Both the position numbers and the translations under genes were made by a program. A DNA stretch of 60,000 nt from Tubiluchus corallicola (lineage: Eukaryota > Priapulida > Priapulimorpha > Priapulimorphida > Tubiluchidae). The notes beneath the pieces were generated by a model that saw only the letters and a program-made list of their open reading frames with translations, did not search any database and was not told the DNA's origin. Below, one piece after another: positions 35,720-47,388 of the stretch; position 1 is the first letter of the stretch, and the number at the start of each line of letters is the position of its first letter. Location of the stretch: NCBI GenBank assembly GCA_030141605.1, contig JAQGDQ010000141.1, forward strand, positions 302,501 to 362,500. Reading direction: 5' to 3'.

Positions 35720-36835
35720 CGAGCCTAAATGAATATCACATGTAAAAAATACCTTCTGATTAAAATGAATTTCATCTAATTAACAGGAGAAATAATGGCA
35801 AATCTACGTAACTGCAAGACATATGTAGCTAATATGCAAGCAAAGCAACATTCTTCAAATTATACAAAATCCCCCTGATAGAATTAGAGGTGGCTGATTT
35901 GATAACTAACGTTATTCACCACCCCTTTCCATTTGTCTATTTTTTTAAATTATACTTATTTTTAATTGCATTATTATTGGGATGAAAAATAAATGATTTC
36001 ATTTTTTGATTAGAGAATGGCCAAAACAATGATAAAATCAGAGTATTACAAATTTATTGCATCAAAATATAAAATCAATTTATACAAAATGCAGTAAATA
36101 TAAAACAAATACAATGCAAATGCAATAGAAAATGGCAATTTACCAAAATTACACAATAAAGTTCAAGAACAAAAGCACCAAATATTCAAGAACAAAATAA
36201 ATTACAAAATAAGCAAGACGACTATTAGAGTTGCAGTATTAAACAGCTCAAGTCACCGAATTATTAAAATTTTCAACATTTCACTTAAACAAAACTGTTC
36301 AAAACAGTTTATGCAAATTACAAACATTTCACCTTTTTCCGTAAATTTAAAATAAAAATTACGATAAGATTACGTAATAATTGAGAAAAAGTGAAAATTT
36401 TTAAATCAAAATCAAACTCTATAAAAACTACTAAAACTGAAAGTTTGCGAAGACAAGTAATAAGCACATTAAATGTCACAAGATCAAGCATTTACATTGT
36501 AAATGAAACAAAAAAGTTAAATTTACCACTTGTTGAAAAAATGACAAAACACCTGCCACACATGTTATAAAAAGAACTTGAGCAGTCAAGTTGCATACCA
36601 TTGCACTTGTACCTTATGTATGAAGACACACAGCTTCTCTAAACCAGTACTGTTTAAAGAATGAGTGTAAAACAGTTACACGTGTATGAAAGATAAAAAA
36701 TGTGAAAGATGATGTTGAATATCTTCAAATTTATGCATATTTTGTTCGGCCTCTTAATGCTTCAGGCACATAAAATGAAAAACATTGATCGGCTAGTGCA
36801 TATTGTTAATTCAGATTATTATACTTCAAATTTAT
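35720..36835. other. AT-rich region without recognised gene
   Basis: Very AT-rich (36050-36550 especially), with no protein blocks. A minus-strand AATAAA near 36054 could be a distal poly(A) signal for CTP synthase. Confidence 0.35.
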
Positions 36836-37254
36836 ATTTAGTTAGGCCTGTAAAACCTTATGCACAGTTAAAGCATAATACCATAACTGTAAAAGGGCCA
36901 ATCAAGATGCTTGTTACTTTCTTAGTAATTAGTAAATGCAGTAAACATGACTAATAACTGTCAGTACTAAAATTCTTACGCACACCAGTGTAAAGCATTT
37001 CTATACGCCTTTTTTGTTAAGTTCTAAGATAAAGATGTGATACAATAAATACCCATTTTCCTTCTGGCAAAGTCAACGAGACTACTACATATCGAGTCTG
37101 AATGAATGCGATCAATAATATTTAGTTAGGCCTGTAAAATCTTACGCACAGTTAAAGCATAATACTGTAATGGTAAAAAGGCCAGTCAAGATGCTCATTA
37201 CTTTCTTAGTAATTAGTAAATGCAGTAAACATGACTAATAACTGTCAGTACAAA
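36836..37254. repeat. Direct duplication of about 135 bp
   Basis: Segments 36836-36967 and 37119-37254 are about 90% identical (TTAGTTAGGCCTGTAAAA, TTAAAGCATAATAC, TTACTTTCTTAGTAATTAG, CATGACTAATAACTGTCAG). They are separated by about 150 bp of unrelated sequence, in the presumed 3' UTR or downstream region of CTP synthase. Confidence 0.9.
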
Positions 37255-37467
37255 TGTTTACATAAAAATACATATTACATAAGAATGATGTAAATGGAAA
37301 AAGTATAAAAATTGCATTGAATAAATAACGACATGCACTCTTCAATAATAAAACGAAGTTCAAGTGCATAGTTTGACAGCATTTTAAAAATTCAAAGCAG
37401 GAAGCCCCGCAATCAGTTAGCAAATAGCGAAGCTGTTTAAACACGAATCTCTTGATCAGTGAGAAAG

Positions 37468-39366
37468 CTAGGAAGCTCCACTATCGCCCAAATTATCCTG
37501 CTTAAGCTTTGGGATGTTTGGACAGGAAACAACATTCCTAAAAGAAACATTAGTGAAGCTCCTGCTGAGTGCTACAATTTCTTCATCACCGGAGCTCTCG
37601 TCCTCGCTATGGAGATCACTACGTGGAGATCCTCGGCAACCGGCATTGAGATAGGTCTGCAGTTTTCCTATTGATGCAAGAATAAGACCCAGATATGGCT
37701 GAGACGGTCGCATCGGACGAGAAGTATACTCCGGATGATATTGCACACATACGTAGTATGGATGATCATCAATCTCCGCAATCTCCATCCTTTCTCCATC
37801 GACATCATGACCGCAGAATCTCATGCCAGCATCTTCAAAGTGCTGGACAAGGCTTGGATTCACCTCATATCTGTGCCTATGCCTCTCTTCAATGTAGTCA
37901 GCATCACCATACAGCTTTCGAAGAACCGACTCAGTTGTTTTGAAGATTGTTCTCCTCCTGCCAAGTCTCATTGTGCCACCCATTTGCCCCGGATTGTGCT
38001 CAGGCATCTCAATCACGACTGGATGAGCAGTGAGAGGCTCAAATTCGGTTGAGTGAGCATCTTCCCATAGTAGTACATTCCTTGCAAATTCAATCACGGA
38101 ACACTGCAACCCCAAGCACACTCCTAGATATGGTTTTCTGTTTTCTCGTGCCCACTTTGCAGCAGCAATTTTGCCCTCTGCACCTCTAGCGCCAAATCCG
38201 CCAGGTACAATGATACCATTACTACCACATAGTTTTTGCCATGCTTCGTGAAACTTGACTGGATCGCTTCTCTTTGTGCTCTTTTCCAAGTCATCCGCCT
38301 CCACAAATTTTATTTCAAGTTTACGTTTACAAGCCAAAGATGCATGCCGTAAAGCTTTGACAACAGATGTATATGCATCTTCGAGTTGAGTATATTTCCC
38401 CACTAATGCAATGGTTACAGAATCATCTAGTTTTTCACATCTGTCGGCAAGTTCTTTCCATTTGTTGAGGAATTTCTTTGGCCTAGCACCAAAGACAAGA
38501 TTCAACCTGTCACGGAAATATTCAATCACACCCTGGTTTTGCAAAAATAATGGTACACGGTAAATGGAAGACAGATCGGGTACACAGATAACCTGGCTGC
38601 TAGGAACATGACAGAAATAACCAACTTTGTCTTTGACGCTTGGTTCTATAGGGGACGAACTTCGGCAGACTATCAAGTCCGGTGATAATCCAAGACCACG
38701 CAATTCCCGAATACTCGACTGTGTTGGCTTTGTTTTGTGCTCTCCAGTAGCCTTGGGTCGTGGTACCAAGCTAACATGAACTACACAAAAGTTTTCCTTT
38801 CTCACACGAAACTGAAACTGTCTGAAAGCTTCAACAAATGGCATGCCCTCAATATCTCCAATAGTTCCACCAAGCTCAATAATGCAAACCTCTGGCTCTT
38901 CATTTGAATTGTCAACTGGTATTCGAGCTACCCTTTCAACCCATTCTTGAATTGCATCTGTGATGTGTGGCACAACTTGAACAGTCTTTCCTAGGTAGTC
39001 ACCTCTTCTTTCTCTGTTGATAACATGCTGATATATTTTTCCAGTTGTAATATTATTATCTTTATGGAGAGTTATGTCAAGAAAACGCTCGTAGTTTCCA
39101 AGATCTAAATCAACCTCACCACCATCATCGAGAACATAAACCTCACCATGTTCATACGGAGAAAATGTACCAGCATCAATGTTAATGTATGGATCGATTT
39201 TTATAGAAGTAACACGAATACCACACGATTTTAATATGGTACCAATGCTACTGGCAATAACTCCTTTGCCTATTCCACTAATAACGCCTCCACTAACTAA
39301 AACATACTTTAACTGCGAATGCTGTGTACTGGGACCATTAGGCTCACATCTTGACACAGATGACAT
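37468..39366 (-). CDS. CTPS1: CTP synthase, intronless coding region
   Basis: A single open frame of 632 residues, ATG at 39366, stop TAG at 37470-37468. It converts UTP to CTP using ATP and glutamine, the last step of de novo pyrimidine nucleotide synthesis, in the cytosol and in CTPS filaments. Synthetase domain about 20-290: [11 protein letters not shown] phosphate loop at 25-35, then [20 protein letters not shown] and [20 protein letters not shown]. Glutaminase domain about 318-580: oxyanion loop PGGFG, nucleophile Cys417 in LGVCLG, and His544/Glu546 in QYHPE. All key residues are present. It is about 40 residues longer than the usual 591, from an 18-residue N-terminal extension and a Ser/acidic C-terminal tail ([10 protein letters not shown]), which in vertebrate enzymes is a phosphorylated region. 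The longer frame to 39396 begins with TTG, so the ATG is chosen. CTPS1 versus CTPS2 cannot be separated here. Confidence 0.97.
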   Translation of the reverse strand: MSSVSRCEPNGPSTQHSQLKYVLVSGGVISGIGKGVIASSIGTILKSCGIRVTSIKIDPYINIDAGTFSPYEHGEVYVLDDGGEVDLDLGNYERFLDITLHKDNNITTGKIYQHVINRERRGDYLGKTVQVVPHITDAIQEWVERVARIPVDNSNEEPEVCIIELGGTIGDIEGMPFVEAFRQFQFRVRKENFCVVHVSLVPRPKATGEHKTKPTQSSIRELRGLGLSPDLIVCRSSSPIEPSVKDKVGYFCHVPSSQVICVPDLSSIYRVPLFLQNQGVIEYFRDRLNLVFGARPKKFLNKWKELADRCEKLDDSVTIALVGKYTQLEDAYTSVVKALRHASLACKRKLEIKFVEADDLEKSTKRSDPVKFHEAWQKLCGSNGIIVPGGFGARGAEGKIAAAKWARENRKPYLGVCLGLQCSVIEFARNVLLWEDAHSTEFEPLTAHPVVIEMPEHNPGQMGGTMRLGRRRTIFKTTESVLRKLYGDADYIEERHRHRYEVNPSLVQHFEDAGMRFCGHDVDGERMEIAEIDDHPYYVCVQYHPEYTSRPMRPSQPYLGLILASIGKLQTYLNAGCRGSPRSDLHSEDESSGDEEIVALSRSFTNVSFRNVVSCPNIPKLKQDNLGDSGAS

Positions 39367-39603
39367 CTTTACTGCAAACCTTTTTACAAGCCCCAACAGC
39401 GCATGCGTCTTAACGAATTTCCTATTGTTAAATCGCTATTTTCCCGCACTTCTGAATTTATACATCAAAAAGCACAATTCACAAAAAATAATATCATTAT
39501 TATTAGAGCTAACAATGCTTGTCAATCAGAAATGTTCAGCGACAAAAAATGCCACATCAGTTATCTGATTAAAGCAGATTTAACTGGATAATAAAAAGAC
39601 TTA

Positions 39604-39650
39604 CAAAATTCCTTGCTTAACATAGGCGAAAAGAATTTGCGCCCTCTGCT
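39604..39650 (-). other. Possible 5' noncoding exon of CTP synthase
   Basis: Minus-strand GGAATTTT is followed by a GTAAGT donor at 39603. Upstream is a locally GC-richer GCAGAGGGCGC block. An acceptor-like ATTATCCAG lies at about 39585. This suggests a short 5' UTR intron even though the coding region has none. Confidence 0.3.
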
Positions 39651-39829
39651 GGTCAATATTCAAAATGAAAACTTAGCAATTATCTATGTCCTGTGATCAC
39701 AAACATTAGATAATTGACCGTTTTTTTATAATTGCAATTCACTATAATCTCAATCATTACAATCTGCAATAATCTCAATCATTATTGCAAATTTACTTAT
39801 TACTTATTTTATATAATGGCATTGTTGAC

Positions 39830-40493
39830 TAAGGGTGAGCATCGAGCATTCGAGTACGCTCAAATTAGCACAACTTTTCTGCAGTTTCTGTGCAAAATTT
39901 TTAACAAAATCTTTGTATGCATAATATGCATAATTTTTGTAAGAACACTTTTTACTACTGGTTCGAAAACTTGTTCGAAAGTCTTTTAAACTCAATTCGA
40001 ATTCAAAATACTGAAATTAGGGGTGAGCATTCTCTACCAGAAAGTGAATTCGAATCGAACCGAATTTGTGACTTTCGAATTTGAATCGAACCGAACTTCA
40101 GTGTTTCGAATTCGAATTGAGATCGAAAGATTTTCGAACAAGATTTCGAACCATCAGCAAAAATTAGTCTTACAAAGATCATGCATATCACTAGATTTTG
40201 TTCTGCAATAAAACGACTAGTAATTTCTTTAAAATTGTGTGCAGAAATCACAGCTAAATTATGCTAATTGCATGATGTTTCAATCGTTTTAGCGATAAAG
40301 AACATGTGTGATTGAAGTGCTGAATTATTAGAATCTATAGTTTTCGATTCGAATCGAGCTCGAACTAAAAAAAACTCGTTCGAATCGAACTCGAACGTTC
40401 GATGCTCACCCGTAACTGAAATTCGGTTCGATTCAAAAGTTGCAAACTCGATCCGATTCGAATTCCTTTTCTGGTAGAGAATGCTCACCCTTA
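39830..40493. mobile_element. hAT-like element (outer), interrupted by a relative
   Basis: Left end TAAGGGTGAGCATCGAGC, right end ATGCTCACCCTTA. Flanking octamers TTGTTGAC and TTGCTGAT match at 6 of 8. The interior is rich in TTCGAATCGAAC repeats. It is split by the element at 40018-40414. Confidence 0.75.
40018..40414. mobile_element. hAT-like element (inner), perfect 8-bp TSD
   Basis: Left end TAGGGGTGAGCATTCTCTAC, right end CGATGCTCACCCGTA, flanked by the octamer ACTGAAAT on both sides (40010-40017, 40415-40422). Same family as the outer element but in the opposite orientation, shown by which end carries the TCTCTACCAGAAA subterminal block. Confidence 0.85.
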
Positions 40494-40494
40494 T

Positions 40495-41980
40495 TGCTGA
40501 TTTAACAAAAGTTAAAGTACAAAGTTTGCCAAGCATTTTATTAACTCTGCAATTCTTTACAACTGTAGAAAAATTAGAATCCTTTGTACTGGTGCATCCG
40601 TTGTGCATTCTCTAATAATGAAAGCTGTTCTTTTTACTCATTTCCTGGCACAATATTTCTTTATGCAGTTTACCTTACAATTATATTACAGTTTTATAGT
40701 GCTGTGACTTTTTGCACAATATAACTTGCCAAAACACTTGCACGGATAATTATACAGACATAATGCGTGGTGACCACTTTCACGTATTCAAAGGGTGCAG
40801 GTTATTAGTATAATAAAGTTAAACATCCATATACATGGGACATACATGTACAGGGTGGGGCGGAGAGAAAAGAAGTTTTTAAAAAAATTTCTCAAATTCA
40901 TTAATTTTACTTTAAAACACATTTTATTGACATCAATGTGTTCGTATTGAATTAGCATTTGACAAAATCAAGTGTGGAAAACAATATCCTCCATGTTTGT
41001 CTGTTTTCACTGATGCATTTCTGTATATGCCCGCGAATTATAACACGTTAAACATAAACTTGGTGAACTAGTGGTTTTGTCTCTCAATCACGTAACGATA
41101 TAGTTTGGTATGACTTGTTGACAGAGTCTCATGACATACATGTGCAGTGGTGTCAATTTTTTTTTTTTACAAATATCTGGACAACATGGAAATGTGGATT
41201 TGCCACAACATTGTACCAACATTTCCTGTCAATATTTTCCCATAATTGTCGCAATGTTGTGCGTGATAATATTGGTACAACATTGTACCAATATTTTTTT
41301 GAGAATATTTTTTCCATATTTTGGCAATCCATTTCAATATATTCGTAATATTTGCAAAAATATTGTCACATAATTGTGGCAAGATTTTTTTGTGCTGCTT
41401 TGGTGAACTCGGTGTGAAAGGTGGTCAGGCAGTTTGTATTTCTGCTGCTCTCTAAAAGTGAATAATTTATTTAAATTTCAAATAAGCAATTTCCTTTACT
41501 ATTTTTAATGTTTCGACAAAGTCCCTGTAACGTGTCATACTTCAATGTTGTTAGACCAAGTCTTTTAGCCTATCTTCAATTTGTAATTATAGTAAATCTG
41601 AAATTGCAGCAACCAGCTTGTATATTCTTCAACGATCTGGCCATGTTCAAGGATGTTTAATTTATGTCCTTTTTACAACAATAAGGAGAAAAAAGCCTGT
41701 ACCGAATTTTCCACATGTGGCAAAACATTATAATTATAAATTGCTTGTGCATTGTTTTAAAGCAATCCTAGCCTTAATAATCTTGCCGTTGCTGCCATGA
41801 CATTTTTGTTTCCTCGGTGTCCACTCTATCTGGTTAGATAGGCACAAATGAATGTCACCATGCAAGACACAAGTGACTAAGTCTCAATGCTAAGCAACCA
41901 TTTATGACCATTATTATTTTGGCTAAATTTCTAGCAGGACACCTCCTCTTTTTCTGGTTTCCATTGTTATTTGAACAAAT
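40495..41980. other. Region without recognised gene
   Basis: No protein blocks. 41150-41400 is rich in AACATTGTACCAATATT-type inverted motifs that leave both strands open for about 75 codons; these are probably not coding. Confidence 0.4.
41268..41295. repeat. Short near-perfect palindrome
   Basis: AATATTGGTACAA at 41268-41280 pairs exactly with 41283-41295 around a 2-nt centre. Related GTTGTACC/AATATT motifs recur nearby. Confidence 0.75.
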
Positions 41981-44110
41981 CCACCAACTGCTTTTTACTT
42001 CAGCTGGTAGCAGATTTCTTATCACCGTACATTTGAATAGATGCTCTGTCGTATAATCTTCTTTACCACATAGTGGGCACCATAGATCTCCTTTAATCTT
42101 ACTTCTATAATTACATTTTAGTGGTGCATATTAAGCTTTATCTCTAAACACTTTTTGTCTGTTCTGAAGTTAACTCAGTTATATATACTGCTTGGGTTTA
42201 TCGTGCTCATAAGTGAAGAACCTTATCTTAGTCTTTGAGATTATCTGATGATGTGCAGTAACTTTAATAGATTTTCTTATGGTTTGTTTATGTTTTGGCT
42301 GCTGCAATGCGTTGTCACAATTTGCATAGTTTGATACCTGATGTAGTTTGCAAACAGAAATACTATAGGCAGAATAAAGTTTTATTAAAATAATTATTTT
42401 GCCATAATAACAATTTCTAATAAAGTAGAAAAGTGCACATAGTAAATTTCGTAAAAAATATATGTAACTAGCAGCAAAGTAGCATATTCTTTAACAAAAG
42501 TCTCCCTAGCTGTCTACACATACAAATTTTAAGAAAGTTATTCTAAAGTCCTTGATTAAATCCGTTTCACAGACGTAAAATAGACAGATATTTTCAAAGC
42601 GGTTTAGCGGTGCACTGGCTCTTCTTCACCTTTCCAAGAACAGCACAACCAATTAAGTGTGCAATAGCAGATTTTTTCTTCTGACGTCATTATGGTCATT
42701 CCTAGTTCTGCATTCGAGTGTCACCCTTCCCACTTATTACATTTTGTTGTAACAACTCTACATCTTTTCTCTTGATTTCATAATTTCTCTAAATGCTCTT
42801 ACTAATCGTTAAATGGTATCTATTTCTGTTGTTTTTATATATTCTCTATCCTTACGTTATACTTATTTATTAGTTTTTCTGATTTTTCACAACTTAATGC
42901 ATGTTCTGTTGTACCTTACTGAATCCTGCATTTAGGACGTAGTAAATCTTCCCAATTGTTCCTTTGTAATTGCATTTGAATTCTTTCATATTTAATTTAA
43001 TTTCCATTGTTTTTACTATATCTACAAGACCACATTCTCCGATATATCGCCGTTTCTCATATTTCTCACCATCAAGAAATCTTAATTTTGTCATTCTCTG
43101 TATTTTATTTTTTTTTATGTTCCTATAATATTTTTTGATTTATAGGTATTTTATTTCTTTTTTCCATGCTGATGTTTTTAATTTCTCCATTTTTTATTCG
43201 CAAAATCTTGCCTTTCTTTCCATATTTGTCTACGTTTTCACTTATTTCTGAATACCAACAATCTTTACATGCCTGTTTTCTTGCTGAATTAGTACTTGTC
43301 TTGCTAATCTGTTTACATCTGAGTATATCAATGAATAATAAACAATTGCCTTTTTATAGTCAACCCATTTTTGCATATGCCTAGGCCATGAACCTGTTTC
43401 TACAAATAGACCCCAGTACGGGTGTTATTTTTTGAATGAGAATTCGTCTTAACATCTCCTTTTGTATTTTTTCAAAGTCTCCCATTCATCTTTTTTAATA
43501 TTCTCCCATTCATCTTTTTTAATATTCGTCCATGTTTCACAATTGTTCAATACTGGCGGAATTATCATTGTTTCATGCATAAGTAATCTTACTGTATTAC
43601 CTACATGTTGCTCATTTCCAATTCTCATCGTTTCTCTTATCATGTACTTAGCCTTATCCATTCTTTTTTCGAATAATAATTTATAATTGCATTTTGCATT
43701 TAAGCAGTCACCTAAATATTTATACTGGTCTGTCCTCTGGATTATTCCATTTCTTGGTTCGCCTTCTATTTCTTCATTATCCTTTTTCTTAGTAAATTTA
43801 GTTTTCATATACTTAGTTTTCTTTAAGCTAAATGTTAACTTCTTTTTGTTTTCTAATACTTTAAAATTTTCTATCGCTTTCTTCATTGTTTGTTTAGACC
43901 CTACAGCTATCACTTCATCTTCATAATTTATAACATCATTTAAATAGTCAAATTAGGACTTATACATGCATTTGAGAAATTTCTATTATTTTTTACATCA
44001 TGCAGTGTAATTGAACATAATTTTTGTCCAATAGGAGTGCCTTGTCCAATATTTTGATGTTTTCTGCTAATCCGATTGGGGTTTCAGTTATTACATTTTG
44101 CTTCTTTATT
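41980..44110 (-). pseudogene. Decayed LINE reverse transcriptase, two overlapping tails
   Basis: The minus strand has, in order, a RT-like block with NYEDEVIAVGSKQTMKKAI (the polymerase [YF]xDD site changed to YEDE), TKYMKTKFTKK, DQYKYLGDCLNAKCNYKLLF, HETMIIPPVLNNCETW, then MTKLRFLDGEKYEKRRY and EFKCNYKGTIGKI. Further left is CPLCGKEDYTTEHLFKC. These are successive blocks of an invertebrate LINE from the catalytic core to the terminal Cys-His motif. Frames break repeatedly and the tail block appears twice, so at least two fragments are juxtaposed. A 24-bp tandem duplication at 43479-43526 doubled an ENIKKDEW peptide. Confidence 0.8.
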
Positions 44111-44410
44111 CATGTTATACACCAGCAATGAGTATAAAATTAAATGCGGAATTAATACACAATGCCTTTCTTGCAGTACGCAACAATTTTAAGAATCGGA
44201 AACCAAAACACAAGGATGTACAATTCCACATCCTACAATTTTGAGCGGATTCATATTATTAAAAATACTATCAACCAGTTCACCCCTTTAATAAAATTTG
44301 ACTCAACCAGCCATATACTTGTATCATACTACGTGATTGGCTGTTCTCGCAAAGCTTTAACAGCACTGCTAATGAACGCGCAGGACACAAGCACAAAGCT
44401 GAAACCATTA

Positions 44411-44416
44411 GTAAGT
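44411..44416 (+). other. Splice-donor candidate upstream of the DHxYS ORF
   Basis: CATTA is followed by GTAAGT. An inverted CCAAT box (GATTGG, about 44335) lies about 75 bp before it. It pairs plausibly with the acceptor at 45278-45279, giving a mainly noncoding first exon ending at 44410. Confidence 0.3.
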
Positions 44417-45380
44417 CGTGTCACCTCCATTTCAGGACGAATGTGAGAAGTTAAATATGTGAGTGTCTTAATTTATTTGTACTAATTGATCTCCTATTAA
44501 AAATTGTAGTGTTTTTGTTACTGAATAGAGTAAGTGTCGTCTCTTAATCGTTAAAGAGGGTTTAGTAAGCGAACACGATTGCATGTAATACAGTCGCTTT
44601 TCAATACGTTAAAAATTGTAACTGTTGAGTGTTGCAGATTGTAGAATGCCAAAAAACGTTCCAGCAAAATATTTATTTTGCTTTATTGCAATTGTATTAT
44701 GTAGTAGCCACAGAGCAATATTTAAATAAAAAATAATAGATTAACGTACCATTATTTGGTTTCTTTTTACCTGTGGAATTGTATTTATGATAAAAGTATT
44801 AATTAATAAAATGCAAGAATAAAAAATTACAAAATGAAGTACCATCAAAGTTAAAACAGGGGAAATTTTCACAAAAGCATGGCCAACAAAAATTAATTTG
44901 AGATTACAACTCTGTAGTATGGTATTGTTATGAAAATTCATAAGCTTGTAATAATTTTAAATTGTAGTGTTGTAATACAAATTTTGTTATTACACAACAC
45001 AGCAAAATTAGCCTCATGCCAGTGGAAAACAATAGTAATTTTCAGGCAAATGCTGAAATAACAAATCTGTTGCCATGACATCACAATAACATAAAAACGT
45101 TGGGGTAAACTGTAAATTTGCTGATGACAACACAAAAGATTTGGGGAAACATTTCAATTTTTTAAGAAGTTGTTAACCAATGTCAAAAGTATATAAGAAA
45201 ATCAATAGTTCACATTTATCATATTTATACTATTAAATGTTAAAAGTAACATAGATTAAATTATACTTATTTTTTGCAGGTTATTCTACTAGACGCTGCT
45301 TATGTGGAAGTCTCAGCAAGCCTTGTCTCACAGCATGTAAGATCATCCTTGTCGACAGCTGTAAACAATTAGAGACATAC

Positions 45381-46214
45381 ATGTATAATTCCCTGTCAAA
45401 CAACATGAATGTGCTAACATCACCAATATCATTACTGCACAGTGTTGACCTTAAAACAACTTCTGTACCTCCATCCGGCATGCCTGATCATACATACACT
45501 TTTAAGAATACAAATTTGGAAAATGAAAATTCTGAAATGTGGCACTGTGGTTCTCCCATGATTATGGACATAAGTGATGGAATAAAAAATGGAAAAGAAC
45601 CCAAATATATGAACTGGAACATTCAAACTGACATGTGGAATATTGGGCAAGAGTTGTGTTTGAGCACTGAAAAACATAATGGTTCTAAAATAAAGATTGA
45701 AGATATGGACATTTCACCTGTTTTTGTTAATAACAGGACACCATTATCACAGTTGACCGCTAAAATGACACTGTGTGATTCTGATCATAATTATAGTCAA
45801 AATGCTGTGTCAGACATCGAAACAAACTTTACGCTAGAAACAGCAAGAGTGATTGATCCAGATAAAGGAACGGATCATAGCTATGCGTGTGGTGATTTTT
45901 GCTTGACATCGATAATGGTCGGTGCTGACCACTGTTATAGTCGTTCTCTGGAAGCAATTATCGCATTGCCACCCCACAAGACTAAGGCGCTGGCTCACGT
46001 GCAACCGCTGGCTTACACTCAGTGGCCAGATATGAGACTGACTGAACATAACTATAGCAGTAATCAGGAACTAAATCGTGTGCAAAGCATGGAGAGTTTT
46101 GTGGCAAACATGGCTAGATCAAGATCAGAACATTTCGATCATAGTTATAGTCATAGTCAGACAGAAATTAAACAAGAGCCTGGAAGTCACAAAAGCAAAT
46201 GCACCACACGTTAA
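45381..46214 (+). CDS. 277-residue protein with six D/E-H-x-Y-S/T/A motifs
   Basis: The exon begins after a TTTTTTGCAG acceptor (45278-45279) and is open to TAA at 46212-46214; the first ATG is 45381. The motif recurs as DHTYT (36-40), DHNYS (135-139), DHSYA (165-169), DHCYS (183-187), EHNYS (222-226) and DHSYS (253-257). Two SUMO-consensus-like lysines are present: IKIEDMD (104-110) and IKQEP (263-267). EHSYS-type and IKxEP motifs occur in the N-terminal regulatory region of OASIS-type CREB3L1/CREB3L2 bZIP factors, so a related nuclear regulator is possible. No basic region, leucine zipper or membrane helix is present, and none was seen downstream before VTI1A. It may be a bZIP-less paralogue, the N-terminal part of a gene with unseen exons, or an unrelated lineage-specific protein. 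Composition (Met, Asn, Asp, Ser rich) suggests disorder. Confidence 0.6.
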   Translation: MYNSLSNNMNVLTSPISLLHSVDLKTTSVPPSGMPDHTYTFKNTNLENENSEMWHCGSPMIMDISDGIKNGKEPKYMNWNIQTDMWNIGQELCLSTEKHNGSKIKIEDMDISPVFVNNRTPLSQLTAKMTLCDSDHNYSQNAVSDIETNFTLETARVIDPDKGTDHSYACGDFCLTSIMVGADHCYSRSLEAIIALPPHKTKALAHVQPLAYTQWPDMRLTEHNYSSNQELNRVQSMESFVANMARSRSEHFDHSYSHSQTEIKQEPGSHKSKCTTR

Positions 46215-46969
46215 ACAAAGTCTTTCATGTTGTGATTACAAACCTGATTATCGATGATTGAGTCTACATCGTTTTTTTGTCTTTCACGTAAACAAAGCAT
46301 AAATCAAATTATAATTCATTTATCCATCAATGATAATTCAATATTGGCCTTGCAAAGATTTACTGATATGTGGTAAAAGGTTAATTATCAGTTTTATTAA
46401 TCAACAGTTTTTGTCTTGTTATGTAAAAAACTTCCTTTTGAAACTGTGCCAGTATCTTGCAGTCCCCTTTTACCTTACTGGTCAACATGAAAAATATTTG
46501 AACTAATGTTTGGACTATGGATGAGTGAAAATTAATGAAAGGAATTGTGTTACTTATATAAAATTTACTATGAAAATGCTTTAATGGTGTTCTATATGTT
46601 ACACCTGCTTGATGCTGCACAGTTTAAAAGATTATGTACGAAGTCCAAAATTGTAGTTCTCAATGCACTTGGAGGGAACAAAACTAGTTAACTAGATTGT
46701 GGCAAGCTTAAAGCACAAGAAAATAGTCCACTTACATAAAGCTTAAAAAAATTCCTCTTGAAATTTTATACCACTTATATACTGCTTTTCTGCATATTAG
46801 ATTTGCGTCGGCAATAATGCTGTATAAATGTAAATTTAAACTCCCGTGATGACTGTAAGACACAGCTATTTTGCCGTTAAGTCATTTGAAACAAGTTAAA
46901 ATAACATTGTGTAAAGTTTGAAAAAAATAACAAGGCATTTGTAGCGCACACATCACTAACTAAATAAAA
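46215..46969. other. Presumed 3' UTR and intergenic DNA of the DHxYS gene
   Basis: No coding blocks. I searched for a basic-leucine-zipper exon in this stretch and in 47.4-48.6 kb and saw none. Confidence 0.4.
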
Positions 46970-47388
46970 TTTAAAATGACTCTATTTTGTCAATAAGATT
47001 AAAAATACATTTTTGGTTAGTGTGTGATGCACCCTAGAGGGTGAGTCGGCAACATTTTACCAATTATTGGTGAAAGCATTTTAAATAATAACTTTTTCTA
47101 GTTATGTAAGTCTTTCAAGTAGGTGAGCGAAATGCTAAATAATATATTTTTCATGAGAAGTTTTTTGGGACATAGTTTAATGTTTACTTTTCTTGCCCTG
47201 GTTTGTGTTGTGCATACGTGATGTCATGTAATGGTGCCGTCGGAACAGTGTCACGGAAATTTAAAGTGAAAACAAAAAACTCCTTTCACCGCAAGTACAA
47301 GGTACACATAAAATTGCTATAATGTAATGTAATTTTTTCTGAAACCTACTTAAGTTACCCCTTTTTTGTCCTTTAAGGTCTTGACGAA
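46970..47388. repeat. Dispersed repeat, copy B (partner at 8535-8945)
   Basis: Same order of blocks as copy A: TTGTCAATAAGAT, GCACCCTAGAGGGTGAGTC, CAACATTTTACCAATT, ATGTCATGTAATGG. Somewhat diverged, same orientation. Confidence 0.7.

Noticed and set aside
37695-38306. ORFs of 60-105 codons on both strands inside the CTP synthase region
   Set aside because: Shadows of the conserved CTPS reading frame.
41115-41382. Overlapping 70-80-codon ORFs on both strands
   Set aside because: Caused by repeated inverted AACATTGTACCAATATT motifs; no protein features.
44162-44446. 94-codon plus-strand ORF upstream of the DHxYS exon
   Set aside because: Splicing its GTAAGT donor to 45280 enters a frame that stops after about 30 codons and does not match the long ORF; more likely noncoding exon or chance.
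45281-45677. Minus-strand ORFs over the DHxYS exon
   Set aside because: Antisense shadows; the plus frame is longer and has a good splice acceptor and repeated motifs.
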